A stretch of 64,000 nt of DNA from Tubulanus polymorphus. Its lineage: Eukaryota > Nemertea > Palaeonemertea > Tubulaniformes > Tubulanidae. The notes under the pieces are model-generated. The model did no database searches. It was not told where the DNA came from and was given only the letters and a program-made list of their open reading frames with translations. The stretch spans positions 5,709,001 to 5,773,000 of the forward strand of contig NC_134025.1 of the NCBI RefSeq assembly GCF_964204645.1. Direction: 5' to 3'. The translations under genes and the position numbers were made by a program. How positions within the stretch are numbered: the stretch's first letter is position 1; every line of letters begins with the position of its first letter. Shown one piece after another: positions 1-14,600 of this stretch.

Positions 1-2861
1 TTTTATTGAATGCATGTGAAAAGTTACAATCACCCTTTTCTACTTTTCTATACCCATCTTTTCACATTTACGTTAAACTTCTGTTTATGTGGCTACGAGT
101 CTGATGTGATCCTGAACTCTTTCGTTTTACTGAATTTAGATTACGGTTAATGTTTGATGAAATTGCGCTACCACTTGATTGGCCGGTTGAGGTGAATTAT
201 CATGAAGCTAAAGCATTCTGTAAGTGGAAAGGCCCGGAATATCGTCTACCGATTGAAGCAGAACGACACGTCATGATTGGGGAAAAGGTGAAAATCAATG
301 AATGTCGATGATACCCTGTATCGAATATGATAGCCGTGAATGCAATATATCATCTCTAGATTGACTGGTTAGGCATTCTTATAAACATTTATGATTATAA
401 ATTTCAGCCTGTGACAGATGAAGTACAGTTTCATCAGCAGATTAAAGCCAATGTTAACCTGAAACATGGATCCCCAACGGTTAGTCTTCATTATATACAG
501 CGGCGTATTCCCCAGTTGACAAGTGGTACTGCCCGGGCGATGATTAAAGGGGTCTTGGAAAGATTTTGAAAAAAAACTGATACAATTACAGAAGCGTCTT
601 TTAGCCTAACGCACACGGCGCAGGGAAGCACGAAACAGGAGACAGAAACATGTTTCCGAGCCTTTCCCTATGTCGTGTGCGGTTACAAGACGCGTGAAAC
701 ATGATTTCGGGAACAAGGTTTCCGAGATTAAACATGATTGTTTCTATGTTTCCCGGTTTCCCTGCATCGTGTGCGTTGCGCTTTACGACTGGGCTGTCCA
801 CCGCTAATAAAACCGAAAAGGTCTTTTTCTGATAGACATTCGAAAAAAAGATGTTTTCTTTTTTGTCCTCGAGTATATCTTCATGAATTCGAAATATTCG
901 GCAGATGTCAGTACAAATGTCTGTTGTCGATTCAAATAAACTGAATATAGGCTATCGTACTACGTAATTTGATGTTTAGCCTCTATTTTCAAGACTGGCC
1001 TTTTATCATTAGCAAAATTCATTTCCTGAAAAATTGTTTATATTGACTTTCGTATTATAATGATTTTACGTGATTGTCACGTTATTTCATCTTGTAGCCA
1101 GTGAATATGTACCCGCCTAGTTCTCGAGGGTTTTACGATTTGTATGGTAACGTATGGGAATGGCACGAGGATAGTTTTAACGGTTATCCGGGATTCAAAA
1201 CGCAATACCTTTACGACGATTACTCGTCTCCTTGTTTCGATGGTAAACATAACGTCATCAGGGTAAGCTTTAGAAAAATACTTTTTCACACATCTAGTAT
1301 ACGAACTAGTTTGAAGAGTGACCTTTTCATTTCGTAGGGCGGTAGCTGGATATCCTTAGTTGATCAGGGTGGACAATATTGCCGCAATGGATTCAGAAGA
1401 CACTTTTTTCAGCATGCCGGATTCCGAGTGGTCAGAAATGTCGACACCGCTCCTGTTGATCTACCAGTCGTCTTAGTAGAATCTCCTATTGCATCTGCAG
1501 CTGGTAATTAATCATAATCTATTTGAACGCGACACTTTTTTTCGTGCAGTTTGAAAATGCATTCGATTTGAAAATATTTCAGATAATTTGTCGGCCGCAA
1601 ATCTTGATCGAAACCGCTACAGATATAAAATGGTAAAATCGGCCAACAGACAACTTCGCTTAGAAACCGACGACGAAAGATTCAAGGCAATCTTAGAAAA
1701 TGAATACTTGGGTGACGAAATGCCGAAAGCGGTAGAAATTGTCAACACAGTGATTGACACCGCTGAAATGAACGGACGAATTGAAAGGGCACTTTTTGTT
1801 GGGTGCGAGACCGGTCGTGGAGCTTTCCATCTGGCAAAATATTGTGATGAGGTATGAATTATTTGACTTAAATTTGTAAATAAATCAATATCCCTCAATC
1901 CACTGAAATCACCGCCCCCATGATTTGAATATTCTTCATAATTAGAAATGAATCAATGACAGTTGATTTCTCGATGTTTTTCATATTCAAGTTTTTAACT
2001 TTTTTGAATTTTAGATTATTGCTGTAGATTACTGCGCCCGATATGTGAATACAGCACAGACAATTCAGACTGATGGCAGACTTGTCTCTACTTGTGATAT
2101 GCCAGAAATATATTTCCCAGAGGCGACTGAAACACAGGACAATCTATTATTCAAACAGGTATGTATGACTGCTTTACTCTTTCTAGACTCAAAAGAAGTA
2201 ACAGTTTGCTACTGCTGTTATTTCTTCTATTTTGCTGTTATTTTCAATCATGTTTGGACCTACAGTACGTTTTACTTTATATATATTTGCTTTGTTTTGC
2301 TTTGCTTATAGTTTCACTGGTTACCAAACGAAGTCGGTTCATTTCAATTGGTCATTTTATGCGGTATTGACAGATTAACAACACCAAAAGGTAACCATTA
2401 AAGCCCTTTCTCTTTTATATATATGTCCCGTTTTCATTAAAACTAACCTGATCAATTATTGTCTGAAATTCATGAAATGATTTTCTCCCCTAGTAGATTA
2501 CTTTGTTTTTGTATTGTGTGAAATTAAAACCAGCATTCAATTCAACAATCTCTAGATTTTTTGCTTGATATGTTTTTTTTTGTTTTACAGCATGGATGGC
2601 TAGATTCAATGAAATTATTGAGTGTGGTGGTTTCCTAGCTGTTTCATTGGACAAAAACGCGAAGTTCGCACCAGAATTATTGTCGTCATATTTACAAAGA
2701 TCAACAAGGTACGTAGTATTATATGAATTATAGAAAAATCATTTTGCAAATGATGCAATTTACTTTGGACAATGTTTTGACAATTTTTCATTCTTTTTTG
2801 CAGTTTTCAACGATACCAATGCAGCCATGAAAGATTGTTTATGTGGCAGAAGATCAAGTAA
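1..2861 (+). CDS. ovoA: OvoA, 5-histidylcysteine sulfoxide synthase (3' part)
   Basis: OvoA carries out the first step of ovothiol biosynthesis: iron-dependent joining of cysteine to histidine with sulfoxide formation; its C-terminal domain methylates the imidazole. Nine exons fit in frame: 140-287, 408-479, 1098-1262, 1338-1503, 1583-1851, 2015-2158, 2312-2390, 2591-2708 and 2804-2861 (stop TAA), about 405 codons in total. The first four exons give the end of the FGE-sulfatase-like catalytic domain (YGNVWEWHEDSFNG, GGSWISL, RRHFFQHAGFRVVRN). The rest give the SAM-methyltransferase-like domain, with a motif I-like segment FVGCETGRGAFHLA followed by an acidic strand IAVDY. The N-terminal DinB-like domain with the iron-binding histidines lies outside the window. 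FGE domain followed by methyltransferase is the animal OvoA order, so the call is firm. Bases 1-139 are intron. Confidence 0.9.
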
Positions 2862-3093
2862 ATTATCTTTGTCGCATTTTGTTGGCAGACGGATTTTTGC
2901 AATATATTCTACATTCGTCTTACAAATGAAAATACATTAAAATGTGTAATAACTACAATGTAGTATTATGAGTTGTTTTAAGTTGTGGTAATATGCTGTC
3001 GCTGTTATTTTCACAAATAGTTATTCTTTTGTTTAACATCTTTGAACTGATGCTAACACAAGTCATTTCCTTTATGATACGAATGACAGACAC

Positions 3094-3099
3094 AATAAA
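3094..3099 (+). terminator. candidate poly(A) signal of ovoA
   Basis: AATAAA about 233 nt downstream of the ovoA stop codon. It is the first canonical hexamer I see after the gene. Confidence 0.4.
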
Positions 3100-3418
3100 C
3101 GCAAATTTGAATATATATACGACAATCGTAATCTCAGGGTCTAGTTGTTCATTTTTTGTACATGTTGAAAAAGTCTTGGAAGTGGTGAAAATCATTTCCA
3201 TTTAATGATTCAAAAGAAGCTAAAAAAAATTGTGTACTGCACAAAAAGTCCTGACTAACGCATTCTATAAAACTCAGTTGACAGGAACAAGCGTAAAATA
3301 TTCAAAATTTTAGGTCATTCTGTTTCGTTCGTCTATTCACTAGTTTTAATGATTTGAATGGCTTTTGGGGAAGCCCTGTTTTCAACGAATTCGTTTCACA
3401 ATCGACTGCAGACGAATC

Positions 3419-4499
3419 ATGGATTTAACTTCAAGATTTGTTTTATATATTCATCATCTATTTGTTTGGGCTTTCTGTTCCTACTGTTTTGGAGGTACGA
3501 ATTGCGAGTATATTTTGAGTTCTTTTCAACTTATACCGTGGTCAAGGAACGTGATAGATATTGGATTCTTTTTTGTTAAATGATGGGATCATTTGCATAT
3601 CGTTTAGAAATAACAACTCCGCAACAAGCGATGCTTTCTATTCAACCGGAAATGATATCTGTTACTCGAGGGGGTCAGTTCCAGTTAAACTGTACACGTC
3701 ACAGTACATACAGCAGCAGTACCACATTCATTTGGTGGCTAGGTGAAACCATGCTTGCATCGGGAAACCGTTCTCAATATCCGGAAGTGTCTGTCCATCT
3801 CGGACGTCAACAGTCCCGCATCACAGTCGAACCAGTCGGTTTCAACCATTCAGGTCATTACAGCTGTGGCTATGGTCATCTGCAGACTTCTGGAAACACG
3901 GCGATAGTACGAGTATTCGGTAATATACATAAATAGAATATTGCGTCGTTAAAATATCTATTACAAAATAACCCTTAGGTAACGTGTAAGCTTTCATCAG
4001 CCCTGCCTTGTGATTAAATTATTTTCATATTAAATGTAATTTTTTCTATACTTAGATTCGTGTACAAGTGATAAGGCCTATAACTATATCAATACAACAT
4101 ATCTTTTTCAACTCGGTACGTAATAAGCATTTCTATATTGCGACTTTTCTATTACACAAATACTGGATTTAATCATCACTTTTAGAGAAAAGCTTAGAAA
4201 AGCAGAAAATTGCTACTATTTTTCTGGGTGTCTGGAGTGGTATTTCAGTTGTGGGTATGATCGTCTCATTTTTTATTGGATACGGGAAGGGAAGGTAAGC
4301 ACCCAATCGTAGCAATTAGCAAATTAATTAAAAAGTAGAAGCTCGAAGATAATGTGGTTATTTGTGGTTGTGATTTTTTGTACGTTTTAGAAGAATCGTC
4401 TCAGTCAACATGGGTGGGGAAGAGAGATGGAGAGAAAGAGGAAGGAAGAGCCCTAGAGATCAATTAGCATCCATCATGAAAGATAACCCGATTAGATGA
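3419..4499 (+). CDS. small type I membrane protein with one Ig domain
   Basis: The five-exon model 3419-3494, 3608-3919, 4056-4115, 4186-4294 and 4391-4499 keeps phase throughout and gives 221 residues. Exon 1 is a hydrophobic signal peptide (MDLTSRF...WAFCSYCFG). Exon 2 is one Ig-like domain: first cysteine in FQLNCTRH, core tryptophan in FIWWLG, second cysteine in the GHYSCGYG motif, and a final strand AIVRVF. Exon 3 is a short stalk with a further cysteine. Exon 4 holds a single membrane helix (IATIFLGVWSGISVVGMIVSFFI, split by the exon reading as residues of one segment). Exon 5 is a basic cytoplasmic tail of about 36 residues without tyrosine, so no ITIM or ITAM. The architecture resembles small cell-surface Ig receptors or adhesion co-receptors. 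I cannot assign an orthologue, and the partner is unknown. Confidence 0.72.
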
Positions 4500-5629
4500 G
4501 GGTTTTCTAAATCTTAAATTGTATAGTTTTGGGATATCAAAGTCAGTAATTTCAAAAAAGAAAGGTAAAAGTAAGGAATGGATTCGATAGTTTAACTATG
4601 TAGTTGATTTTGACACTGTACTGCTTTTAGAATTTATGTACAATTTTAAACCCCAGATGTCAAATTGTTATTCGAAACAGCGAAACTCACTCAGGAACCC
4701 ATTATTAACCATTGCTAGAACCATTCGAAATCTCTCTGACCAACGATCATTGATACACGTATTATATATATCTCAATGCTTTCTTCACTTACAAGAAAAT
4801 TTTAACAAACAAAATATAATTTATTTTCATAGTTTTGAAGTCATCAGTCACATACAAAGAGAAAATTATGTTTTTCTGTCAATATGACCATCCATACCTG
4901 TTTATCATTCACTAAACCTACGACTAAATAAATCGAAACCTTCCAGATGTAAAATAAAGCGGTAATTTCTGGAATTTTACTCATAAACATGTGTTCGGTC
5001 AAGTAATCTACTCTAGTAGATCTCGGTATTTTGTATTCACAGCTATGACACAAAACACAGATGATGATCTCAGTCTCGGTTTGACAATGTGCTTAATATC
5101 TGATTTAATTATACCGAAATACACGTAAGACAATAATATAGGCGCGGTACTATACTTAGGAAACGATGGGGTTTCATTCACAACGTTTTCGCTCACTCAA
5201 AATGTGTAGAAATCCATCCTACTTATGAGTAGTTTGTGTTATTCTTCGAATAAATGCCTTCTTTTCTTCGGTTTCGTAGACATGATGACTTGTCTCGTGC
5301 AAATTTCTATTTCTTCTGAAAAAAGACGGCATTTTACGTGTCGTACGTTCTTCAGTTCCTAAAATATCATACGCTGTCATTAAGCGCATCACGAAGTGAC
5401 GTTTGAGAAGTTTATTAGATTCCGATTTGGTGTATTTGAATAGATTGGTTCTTCACTTGCTCCGATGAAAGCTTTATATTTTCAATCAAGAGCTAATGGA
5501 GTATTTGGTTTTAAAGTTTCACCACGTCAAATGCTGGCTTAAAACAATTACCATCACAAGTCAACAGAATGAAATTTAAAAAAATAGCTGTTCGTTTGGT
5601 TTAAAATTCTAACATGTATAACGTGTGTT
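4500..5629. other. 3' flanks between the Ig gene and the prohormone gene
   Basis: Convergent spacer. It contains an AATAAA at 4927-4932 that could end the Ig transcript, and TTTATT at 5411-5416 (AATAAA on the minus strand) that could end the prohormone transcript. A terminal exon of the prohormone gene may be hidden here. I see no other convincing coding sequence. Confidence 0.4.
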
Positions 5630-8600
5630 CTATAAAGATGTATTTATGAACGTGGACGTGCTTACCTTGTACGGGTCTACCATTCCATCAAAATATCCCT
5701 CCTGCTCCTCTTGGGGTCGGTGTAAAGCCCGAGCCAAACGGTAAAGTCTCGTATATTCCTCCATGACGCCACGCTTCTCCGCCGCCTGGGGAGTAAACGC
5801 CCTCCAGCGGCCTTCTTGAGCATCAGGTTCAGGATAGAACGAGCCTCTCCGTTTTCTGAAACCGGGCATCGTGCTCAGCATCTGGCGCTTTTTAATCGGT
5901 ACAAAAATCCCCGGCTGTCCATTGTAAAGAAGAGGTCGCGCATTTGGTTCGTCAAGCTCGATATCTATGTCGTCATCTTCATCGTCATCGTCATCCTCTT
6001 CAGACGAACTCGAGTCATCCGCTTCCGGTATAAGTCCCATCTCACGTTCAAGTTCATATTCTACTTCGGGTGTCAACTGCTCCTCTTCAGAATTCTCGTC
6101 TTCGTCGTTGTAATCGGTTGCGATGGGGTATGGTCCTTCAGCCGAATCCTCGCCCTCGAAGTATCCATCAGCTGGCTCCGAGTAATCGGGTGCCTCATCG
6201 CTATAATCTGGTGAGGCGTTCTCTCTCAACCACTCGCGAACTCGTTCGATATCTTCATCAGAAAATGGCACGTCTCGTTTGGATCTGACGCTGTGTTTAC
6301 TCGCCGGGGCCAACATTCCAGCTTCCGTTGCAAATGTCGCCCTTTTCTGTCTTATACTGACGTTGTTGACCTGACGACGACGACGGCTGAATGGATACCT
6401 TTGGTCATATCCACTTGCGTAGTATGGTTCTAAAAATAAGAGATGTTCTTAATATACGTCTAAAAAAAGAATAAAATTTACTTCAAACGCGATGAAGCCA
6501 TGGAAAATCCCACGAGATATTTCGAGAAAAGAAAATAAAAGCGAGTACGTAAATATTCATTTTCTAAAAATATATTGTGTGCTTTTTCTGGCCTCTGCCT
6601 CTGTACTAATGAGATGACTGTGATAAAGTGGCGATATTCAAACCATAAACATTCAAAAGTTGCATCGCTATTTACGCCACATTTACGACTTCTTCATTGT
6701 CGGTATATTGAGAAATATCAGAAAATAGCCAAATAACGTTGATGTTATCGATGAATCAATTTAAGTCCCGAGTACTGTGAAACGGCATCCTGTATACACT
6801 GCGAGCACGAGTGGGCGTAATTGGATCGACGGCAACTAATCTATTCACATTTCGTTCCCGGCGTTTAAATACGGCTCTAATTTCTCGCAGCGAAACGTCT
6901 ACGCTTTTGTTTTCAATTTTTAGATTTTAAAGACAAAATGTGCCATTTTTATAGAATAATTTCTGATCTCATCTGCTCCATCGACCCGACGTTTAGTTGG
7001 CGGCGAAGACGTCTATGACGTCAAGCAAATTTATTGTATTAGTTGTATAGCAGACGGTATTTTTCATCAGTAATTCGCCATTTACGTGTTGTGAAATTGA
7101 AATAGTCAAAGCAACATCAGTTTCTGATAATATCAAGATTGATTTTCACTTAATACTAGTACTGTCATTCAGATCTACGATCCATTTCCTATAGTATAAT
7201 TCGACGGATGATTGTGCTGAGTAAACATTAAAGTACTCGTAGATGAAATTGACTTCCATTTGTAAATTAAAATCATCCACCGTATTTAATCGATATTCTA
7301 TTCACCCACACGAGTTACGCAAGGGGGAATTCGAAATATGTTTTGTTGAAATTATCATAAGCCCATGGAGAGTTTCAAAGGACCAAATCCTGTAAGCACT
7401 GTAATCTTAGGCGCATGCTACCAATCGCATTACCGTAACTGGGTTACCTTTATTCATGGAAAAATCACGTGGACTTACCATATTGTTTGGTGTCTTTATT
7501 TTCTGCCTCTTCCAGCAGTGGAAGGTACCATTCACTATCATCTACATATGGTACAATATTATCATCGCTTTCATCACTGCCGTCTAACTTACTATCAGCT
7601 ATCAGCTTCTCAATCTCTTCCGATACGTCATCATCCTCGCCATCCTTGCCGGACATCGCGTTCTTAATGGCTTTAACCTTTTCTTCAAGAGCACTTACTT
7701 TACCGCCGGATTTCTCATCGCTTTCGTCTTCAGTAGAATCTTCATTTGAGGCATCATCATTTTTTACTAATTCGGTAAGTTGTTTTTCACTCTCTTGATT
7801 CAGCAGTTTGTTAATCATGCCTTCTTGGAATATACCCTGTTCACCATTCACTACTTCATCCTCTTTTTCTTCGTTGGATTTATCATTGTTAGTATCATCC
7901 GCACTGGCGGCTTCGATTTTCTCTATAATCTCTTTCTCTCGACTTGCCTCCGAGGAATCGTCATTCCGGGTACCAGGGGCATCAGTTGGCAAGGATTTTA
8001 TCTCCACGTGGACGTTTGCATTTTCATCGTTATTGCTCTTCTTCTCGGCTTTCTCTGAAATACACGAAAATGAATTCTGTAAACAAGAGCTTGTACGGGG
8101 TAATACGCAGGGGGATTACACACCCACATATAACCCTTGCTAAATAGGCATTAGACTAGATGTTTAGTCAGTAAATGTTGGCGGGTACGTCACGAGTATT
8201 TTACTTCAAACGAACAAAACACTTTCAGATAGATAGAATAAACACCAATCTACAGTCTATTTCATCAAGGAACATCATAATTGCAACTCAATAGGTTACT
8301 CGAGGAAGGAAATTGGTAATTCGTGATACTCTTCGTGATCACAAGTGGCAAGCATGGTATCCGTGTAATAACATACCACTCATCAGCTCCAAATGGAAAA
8401 TGGCCGACGTACAATCCCCGTCCTACCGGCGTATGTAGAGCTTCAAACACTTAATATACATAAAACCATGGATTCAGGAACGAACAGAGTTCATAAAACG
8501 CTCTTCGCGATGGGTTGCAGAAGGCCCCTATCCAACGAGGAGAAATTCCCTAAGATATATAAAAGCGATTTATCGTTCACATGAATTCATTACAAATTCG

Positions 8601-11600
8601 CTCTAACACAAGTTATAGTGAAAGACAATATGCATGACGCGTTTTTCTGTTATGAACTACTGTTTTCGGATGATGACAGTAATGGCTATAAAGGAGCATT
8701 AATGTCGATTATTACGCAGAATTTATCATCAACTTTGGTGTTGGTCATTGCATTATGAGAGATTTATACGTGTGTACAGTGAGGTGTCTTGTTTACAGTG
8801 CAGAAATGATTTCCATCTCAAAAATCACGGATCAGATAACGGAAATTTTGAATTCAAGAGGTACATTTAGGATCTAAACCAAACTACTGCCTGATGCGTG
8901 TGGCATTACATATACTAAATTTTTTTTTCACTGGAAGTATATATCACATTTCGTGCCATTTTCACTACCATTAGAAACGTGACACTCCAGAGCACTTCGA
9001 ATCTTCTGTATAAATCCGGCATACGAGAAAACGGTAAATATTTTATGATAACCGCCGCGCTCAGTATATGACCGGCAAGTATTTGCAGATGAATCCAGCA
9101 GAAACACTCAACACTAAAAATTCTAATTGATGACAAGCTGAATATTCTTTCTGTCATCTAATACGGCTTGTTATTCTGTGCTTAACCAAGGGATCACGTT
9201 TAAATCCCGGGGTTTAGAATCTACTCGTTTCAATAGAGCTACGTAATAGTTTTATGCTAATGAGTGGGAAATGAATCTTGAATTTTGTTATTTTTCTGCA
9301 CGCAATTTGCATATCCATCATATTTCCTCTAGCGATATATACTTCGCGCGATTACGATTGAAATTTATTTGAGACGAAAGAATTAACATGAATCATAAAT
9401 TATTGTCCATACATCCGTTCATTGGATCGACTTGATTAGAAAATCAGCTAATAAAATCATATTTTAATGTCATAGGGAACTTTCATCTCTTCTCTAGTCC
9501 CTCAGTGATACGTATAACTAATGTATAATTTTGTAACATATCTTGAATACATTGCCATTTCAAACTTATTCTTTTATCAGACGGATAAGGATACGATAAA
9601 AATGGATGAATGTATTACTTTTTTTCTTTGCCAAATATAAAGAATCAATATCAGACGTTTGCATAAACCTATTCAAATATTGACAAATCCGTATCTCAAT
9701 TTTCAGCGTATAACATTTCTCAGTGTATCCAGTGCGTGGGAGTCTGTGAATTATTAATGAAAGGCCGATGTAGAGATTGTCAACCGCTTCGATTGATAGA
9801 ATATCGATAATATCTTACCATCAACTGACGCAACCACATAGCTTTCTATACGAAAAAACGTATAAAAGTCTCTTTCGAAGAAAGCACGGCAGCTTCTCAG
9901 TAAACAGATTGTCTTCGGCGAATTCGAGATCAAACACGGAAAAACGTGGGATGTCGAGGGCCCAGCTCTTCAGTCTCTTCAGTCTCTTGCGTAGGCATAT
10001 ATTTCAGAATAATTGCGATGGAAAGCAACACAAGTGCTCTAGTTGAAAACGCTCAATGTATGCACCAACAATATTGATAGATTTAGTATTCTACGAAAAA
10101 CATACTCCATACATTCGCGAAAAAAAGCTTTTTCACCTATTATCGGAATTGAAGTTCTTTCTATAGATTGAATAATCTATCATCCGATTTCAGGTAATTT
10201 TCCAGCGAAAGTTCTGTTTATTTACTATACCTTGATGTCACAGAGATGTATCAAAAGTTCCGATTAATTCCCTTATAACGATGAGATGAATCAAGATGAA
10301 TGACTACAAGGATCAGATGGTATTGCCATTGTTTAATGATGATAAATGGTAATTGATGATGATATGCTGACATAATCGGTTACATAAGCACGAGTATGTT
10401 TCGCAAGGGATATACTTATAAACATCAAATTTTGATTTTTCACGTGTTAGGCATTATATATTCATTTTCATGCTTATCAACTTGACTTGTTTGTGCACGT
10501 ATGAATAGTATCCATTACTCTAAGCCCATGTTAAGATGATGAATTATTTGCAATTTACATGCGAATGACATCTCGGCTATATCTTACAGCGGTTGACCGA
10601 AAGGTTATGTAAGTCTTTCTCTCAGCCCGCAGTAAATCTCAAGTTCTAGTAATAAGTTCACACATTCAGCATAAACTGAGAGAGAAGAAGAGAGGAGATT
10701 TTTGGTTAGTTTACTCACTAATGTGTTGATCACCGATATCCCTTATTGAAGCGAGAAAAAGTGTTTCGAAATTTAACTAATGTTTAAATTTTATTCAGAT
10801 CACAAATTATTTGAGAAAAAAATATCAACGTAACATATTTCTATTCGGGTTCAAGTCGCAAACAAAGGTATGAACGAGGTATAGAACGATCTTATCAATA
10901 CTCATCCGCCCTCGGCAGGATTGCTGGTACATGCGCGAGTAGATGATGTCATTACCAGCCAATCAGAAAACACGTTTTATTCTAGCCCGGGTTTTTTCTA
11001 TTTAGGAAATTTAGGAATCCATGAAATTTGCCTCAGCGATCACACACTCTACTGACAATCAGATTTGCACCCGCAGCATGTTTTCGCGCGGCTAACCAGC
11101 GCAAGACGCGAACTCGGGTTGAGGTTTCGTGCCGAAACTGAGATTAGGTTCGAATCCCTGCCGAAGGAGCAGGACGATCGATTATACATGGAGGCAAGAA
11201 TTGAAACATGAATTTTCAGTAATCGCCTCGGAATGAAATAAAGTTACGAAAGATTTTCTAACACGTGTTTTCGGGTAAACCCTTAAATAAACCAAAATAC
11301 ACAAAACGCAGAAACACGCGGATATTTGTGCCATTTTCCGGTTGACAACTTGTAGCTTTGATTTCCGTACTAGCTTCCGGTCTCAACGAATGAAGATGAA
11401 TCAATCTCAGATTAGGTCCTGGTCGCAAAACGGAAACTAAACCATCTGCGCAGTGTGTATTCGCCCCGAGACGAATGCGTCACAGTACCAGCCAATTATC
11501 GTTCTCATATGAATAAGTCTTATTATGTACGAAGGCTTTAGGCGTGGCGCCTTCGTTCAGACGTGCAAATTATATATCACTTATGTTTGAAATATGGCAA

Positions 11601-14600
11601 ACTATATCTGATATTCTATCTTTACTGTTTACATTTGACCTAAGTTACCCAGCTAGGAAGTGTTTGTTTCCGACGTGTTCTGAAATGATGATTCTTCGTA
11701 TTCACTTCAGAAATTTATGTTTCTGGTATGATAACAAGTACTACTCATTCTAGAAACAATAAATGAATTAATGAATCACATCGAATCGAAAACCTGATAT
11801 TTGAATGTGAACATTTCAATAAGCGGCGGCGAAAGAGAGTAAATGATCCTACATTGCCCATACCCCTAGGGCATCGTACCTACTAAAAGAATTTTTTCGA
11901 CTTCACCAAAATTGTTTTTCCCTGAAAACGTCATATGACGATGATGGCTACGGATATGCGATACATCCTTTCATTTGCTTCGCACGCTTTATTTAGTTTG
12001 CAGAGAGCCCATCTCGGTACAGCGGAAAGAAGCCGCGATGAGAAAATTAAGCTTGCATTGGTGACAGTGATTGGTCCTGTACAATTTGTGATCACGCATA
12101 CGGCAGGATGAAAGAACCGTTAATTCAGTCACAGTTTGCTGGAAAAACGTGTTATCAAATTCATTTCTAAGTCAATACGGGTGCAGATGTCATCAATTTC
12201 GTTCGAGATTTATGAGCAGATTTCGCAAAACTGGAAAAAGGCCCGGCCGGGGGTTGAACCCGGGATCTTCGGTTTACGAGACCGACGCCTTACCACTTGG
12301 CCACCGAGCCAATATATTTATATTTAGAAATAATTGTTATTACATGAATCGAAATGTATATAACATGTCGCTGCGAGACCGCGGTGTTGCCCAGTGACAA
12401 AATTGGATGTATCATGATAATTCATATGCTATAATTAAATCTCCATAGAAACGGTATTTGGTTCCATTCGCACCTGCATCAAATTGAGAAATTACCTTCG
12501 TTTGGGTCTTGGATCTAAAGTTCATGCGCTGTTAAACTATACGGGATGTTTTATTACCCTCGTGAACTCGTGGCTGGTGACAGTGGTTCATAATTTGATG
12601 CCACCGCCCCATTCATTGGTTTGGGTTTTCAAAACACAATTCTTTGGAGCGGGGTGGGGCAATCGTGAAATTGAGAAAGGAGATTGATACTGAGAGGAGA
12701 AGATGCACTTCCGATTGGACTGTAATTACATCTGCTCTGGTGAAAATGGAATAATTATCACGTTATTCCATATATCTCGATCAACTGCCCTGAACATAGG
12801 GGTAACCCACACAACCTGTACAACATCCTGGGGTTATATCAATTGCGAACCAAGCACATGCCTAACAACATTTTTTTATCCAAATCGAATCGAATTGATT
12901 TGTTAGCCCTGCAGTTAGGTCTTCATAGTCGCCGTTGAAAATAGATCGAGTTCGAGTATTTTGAAGAAGTTGTGCCGAAAAAGAATGTAAGGTGTCTGAA
13001 AAACAGCAACGACCTCTACTGATGGCAATTCTATGTTGTTCTAAATTATTCGTGGCTGTAAGGCTGTATAAAAATAATTATAGGAGACATATGAATCAAA
13101 TGAAATCAAATATGACGCACGATATGAATTCAAGAATTTTCACAGTACTTAACAAGAACGTATTGGTAATATAAGTTTGGGATGCCACTTAACATAATGT
13201 TGTGAATGGGTATAATAAATGAAACTGCGCTAGCGACGATGGTTGTAAATGATTGTTTATTCTGCAATTACAGTTAATTTCATATTCTACATCGATATGA
13301 AACACTACCCTGGTGCATTGATGCCACAATATATAGATTTGATATATCATACCGGATAGACTAAGAGAGAATCAATATTGAAATAGATAAGTATTGAATC
13401 CATACCCATTCCGATTGAAAGCGTTTAAGATTACCAGATTGAATTCAGAATTTCGTCATAGAAGACGAAATCGCTGGATGTATGCATACATTAAGGACAA
13501 CTTGTAAATCAGTTTTATTCATTAATTCTACCTTAACGCACAGGATTATCATGAGGCACGACACGAGAGACATTCGTCATCGAGATGGCTGTATATGTTT
13601 GCGTGATAACGTATTTATTACCAAACTGGTGACGTTTTATTATCAAAGTATCTTTCACAAATTGTTGACAAAATAATAGTTAAACGACCCCGGATACTGT
13701 CCTAAAAGATTGTATATTTCTTTTTCGGATGGTTTGAATGAAAACTGCAAGGATGAAAGACTTGTGTCACTTTTTCGTATACCGTACGTGTTTTATATTA
13801 CATGAAGAACTTGTACCTAAACCGTGCTCAGTTCATTATTATACCTTGGCATTCTAGGGTGTCTCGTTGTTTATGTTTCTGGCTCATCCTAGCTCGACGT
13901 GTCAATAAGATCTTCAATACTCGAAGGACCAGCCATTCTCTGAATTGCAACCGATCACTAATCTATTTTAGCTTCACTTATCTTTTTTAGACAAAGGTTA
14001 GCGGGGTAGGCTTTCAGATAGTTTATGATACGGACAAGGAACAAGAGTTGCCAGTGGAGGCGTGATATATCACTGTTACTCATCGTCAAAAAGGAGGGGA
14101 TTTGATTATGTGCCAAAATGACAACCACTCACGAGTCGTGTGGCATCCCCATTACCAGAAATCACTTTATGTAGTCGTAACAAGAATACCTTCATTAGAA
14201 TAGATGGAAAATCTGACTTCTATCATTACGTAAATGACATTTCCCCTTCGTATTTTGAGAATAGTCTATATATATTTCATTTCAGGAAAAAGTAATTACG
14301 TCTCAGCTCGCCGAAATGTTGTCGTAAACTGAACACTAACCGCTAAGACTTTCAGAATGAATACGTGTGGTTTCCGATATCAATTAGCCATTGAAAACAT
14401 CATAACACCAAATTCGTGTTTGCTGCGCCGCGGTTTATGTTACCGCATAAGTAATTTGATGACACTGTCCTGTTAATTAAATTTCACACGTAGACTCGCG
14501 TGATTCGCCATCGTCAATAATTAGCGGCCACATTTTACCCGGAATTCGAGTGACTTTTGCTGATTATCTGCACCTATATAGATATATATTACCGAAAATA

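Noticed and set aside
11040-11180. B-box-like GGTTCGAATCC suggesting a second tRNA or a SINE head
   Set aside because: The flanking bases do not form a T stem and no acceptor or anticodon stem could be drawn.
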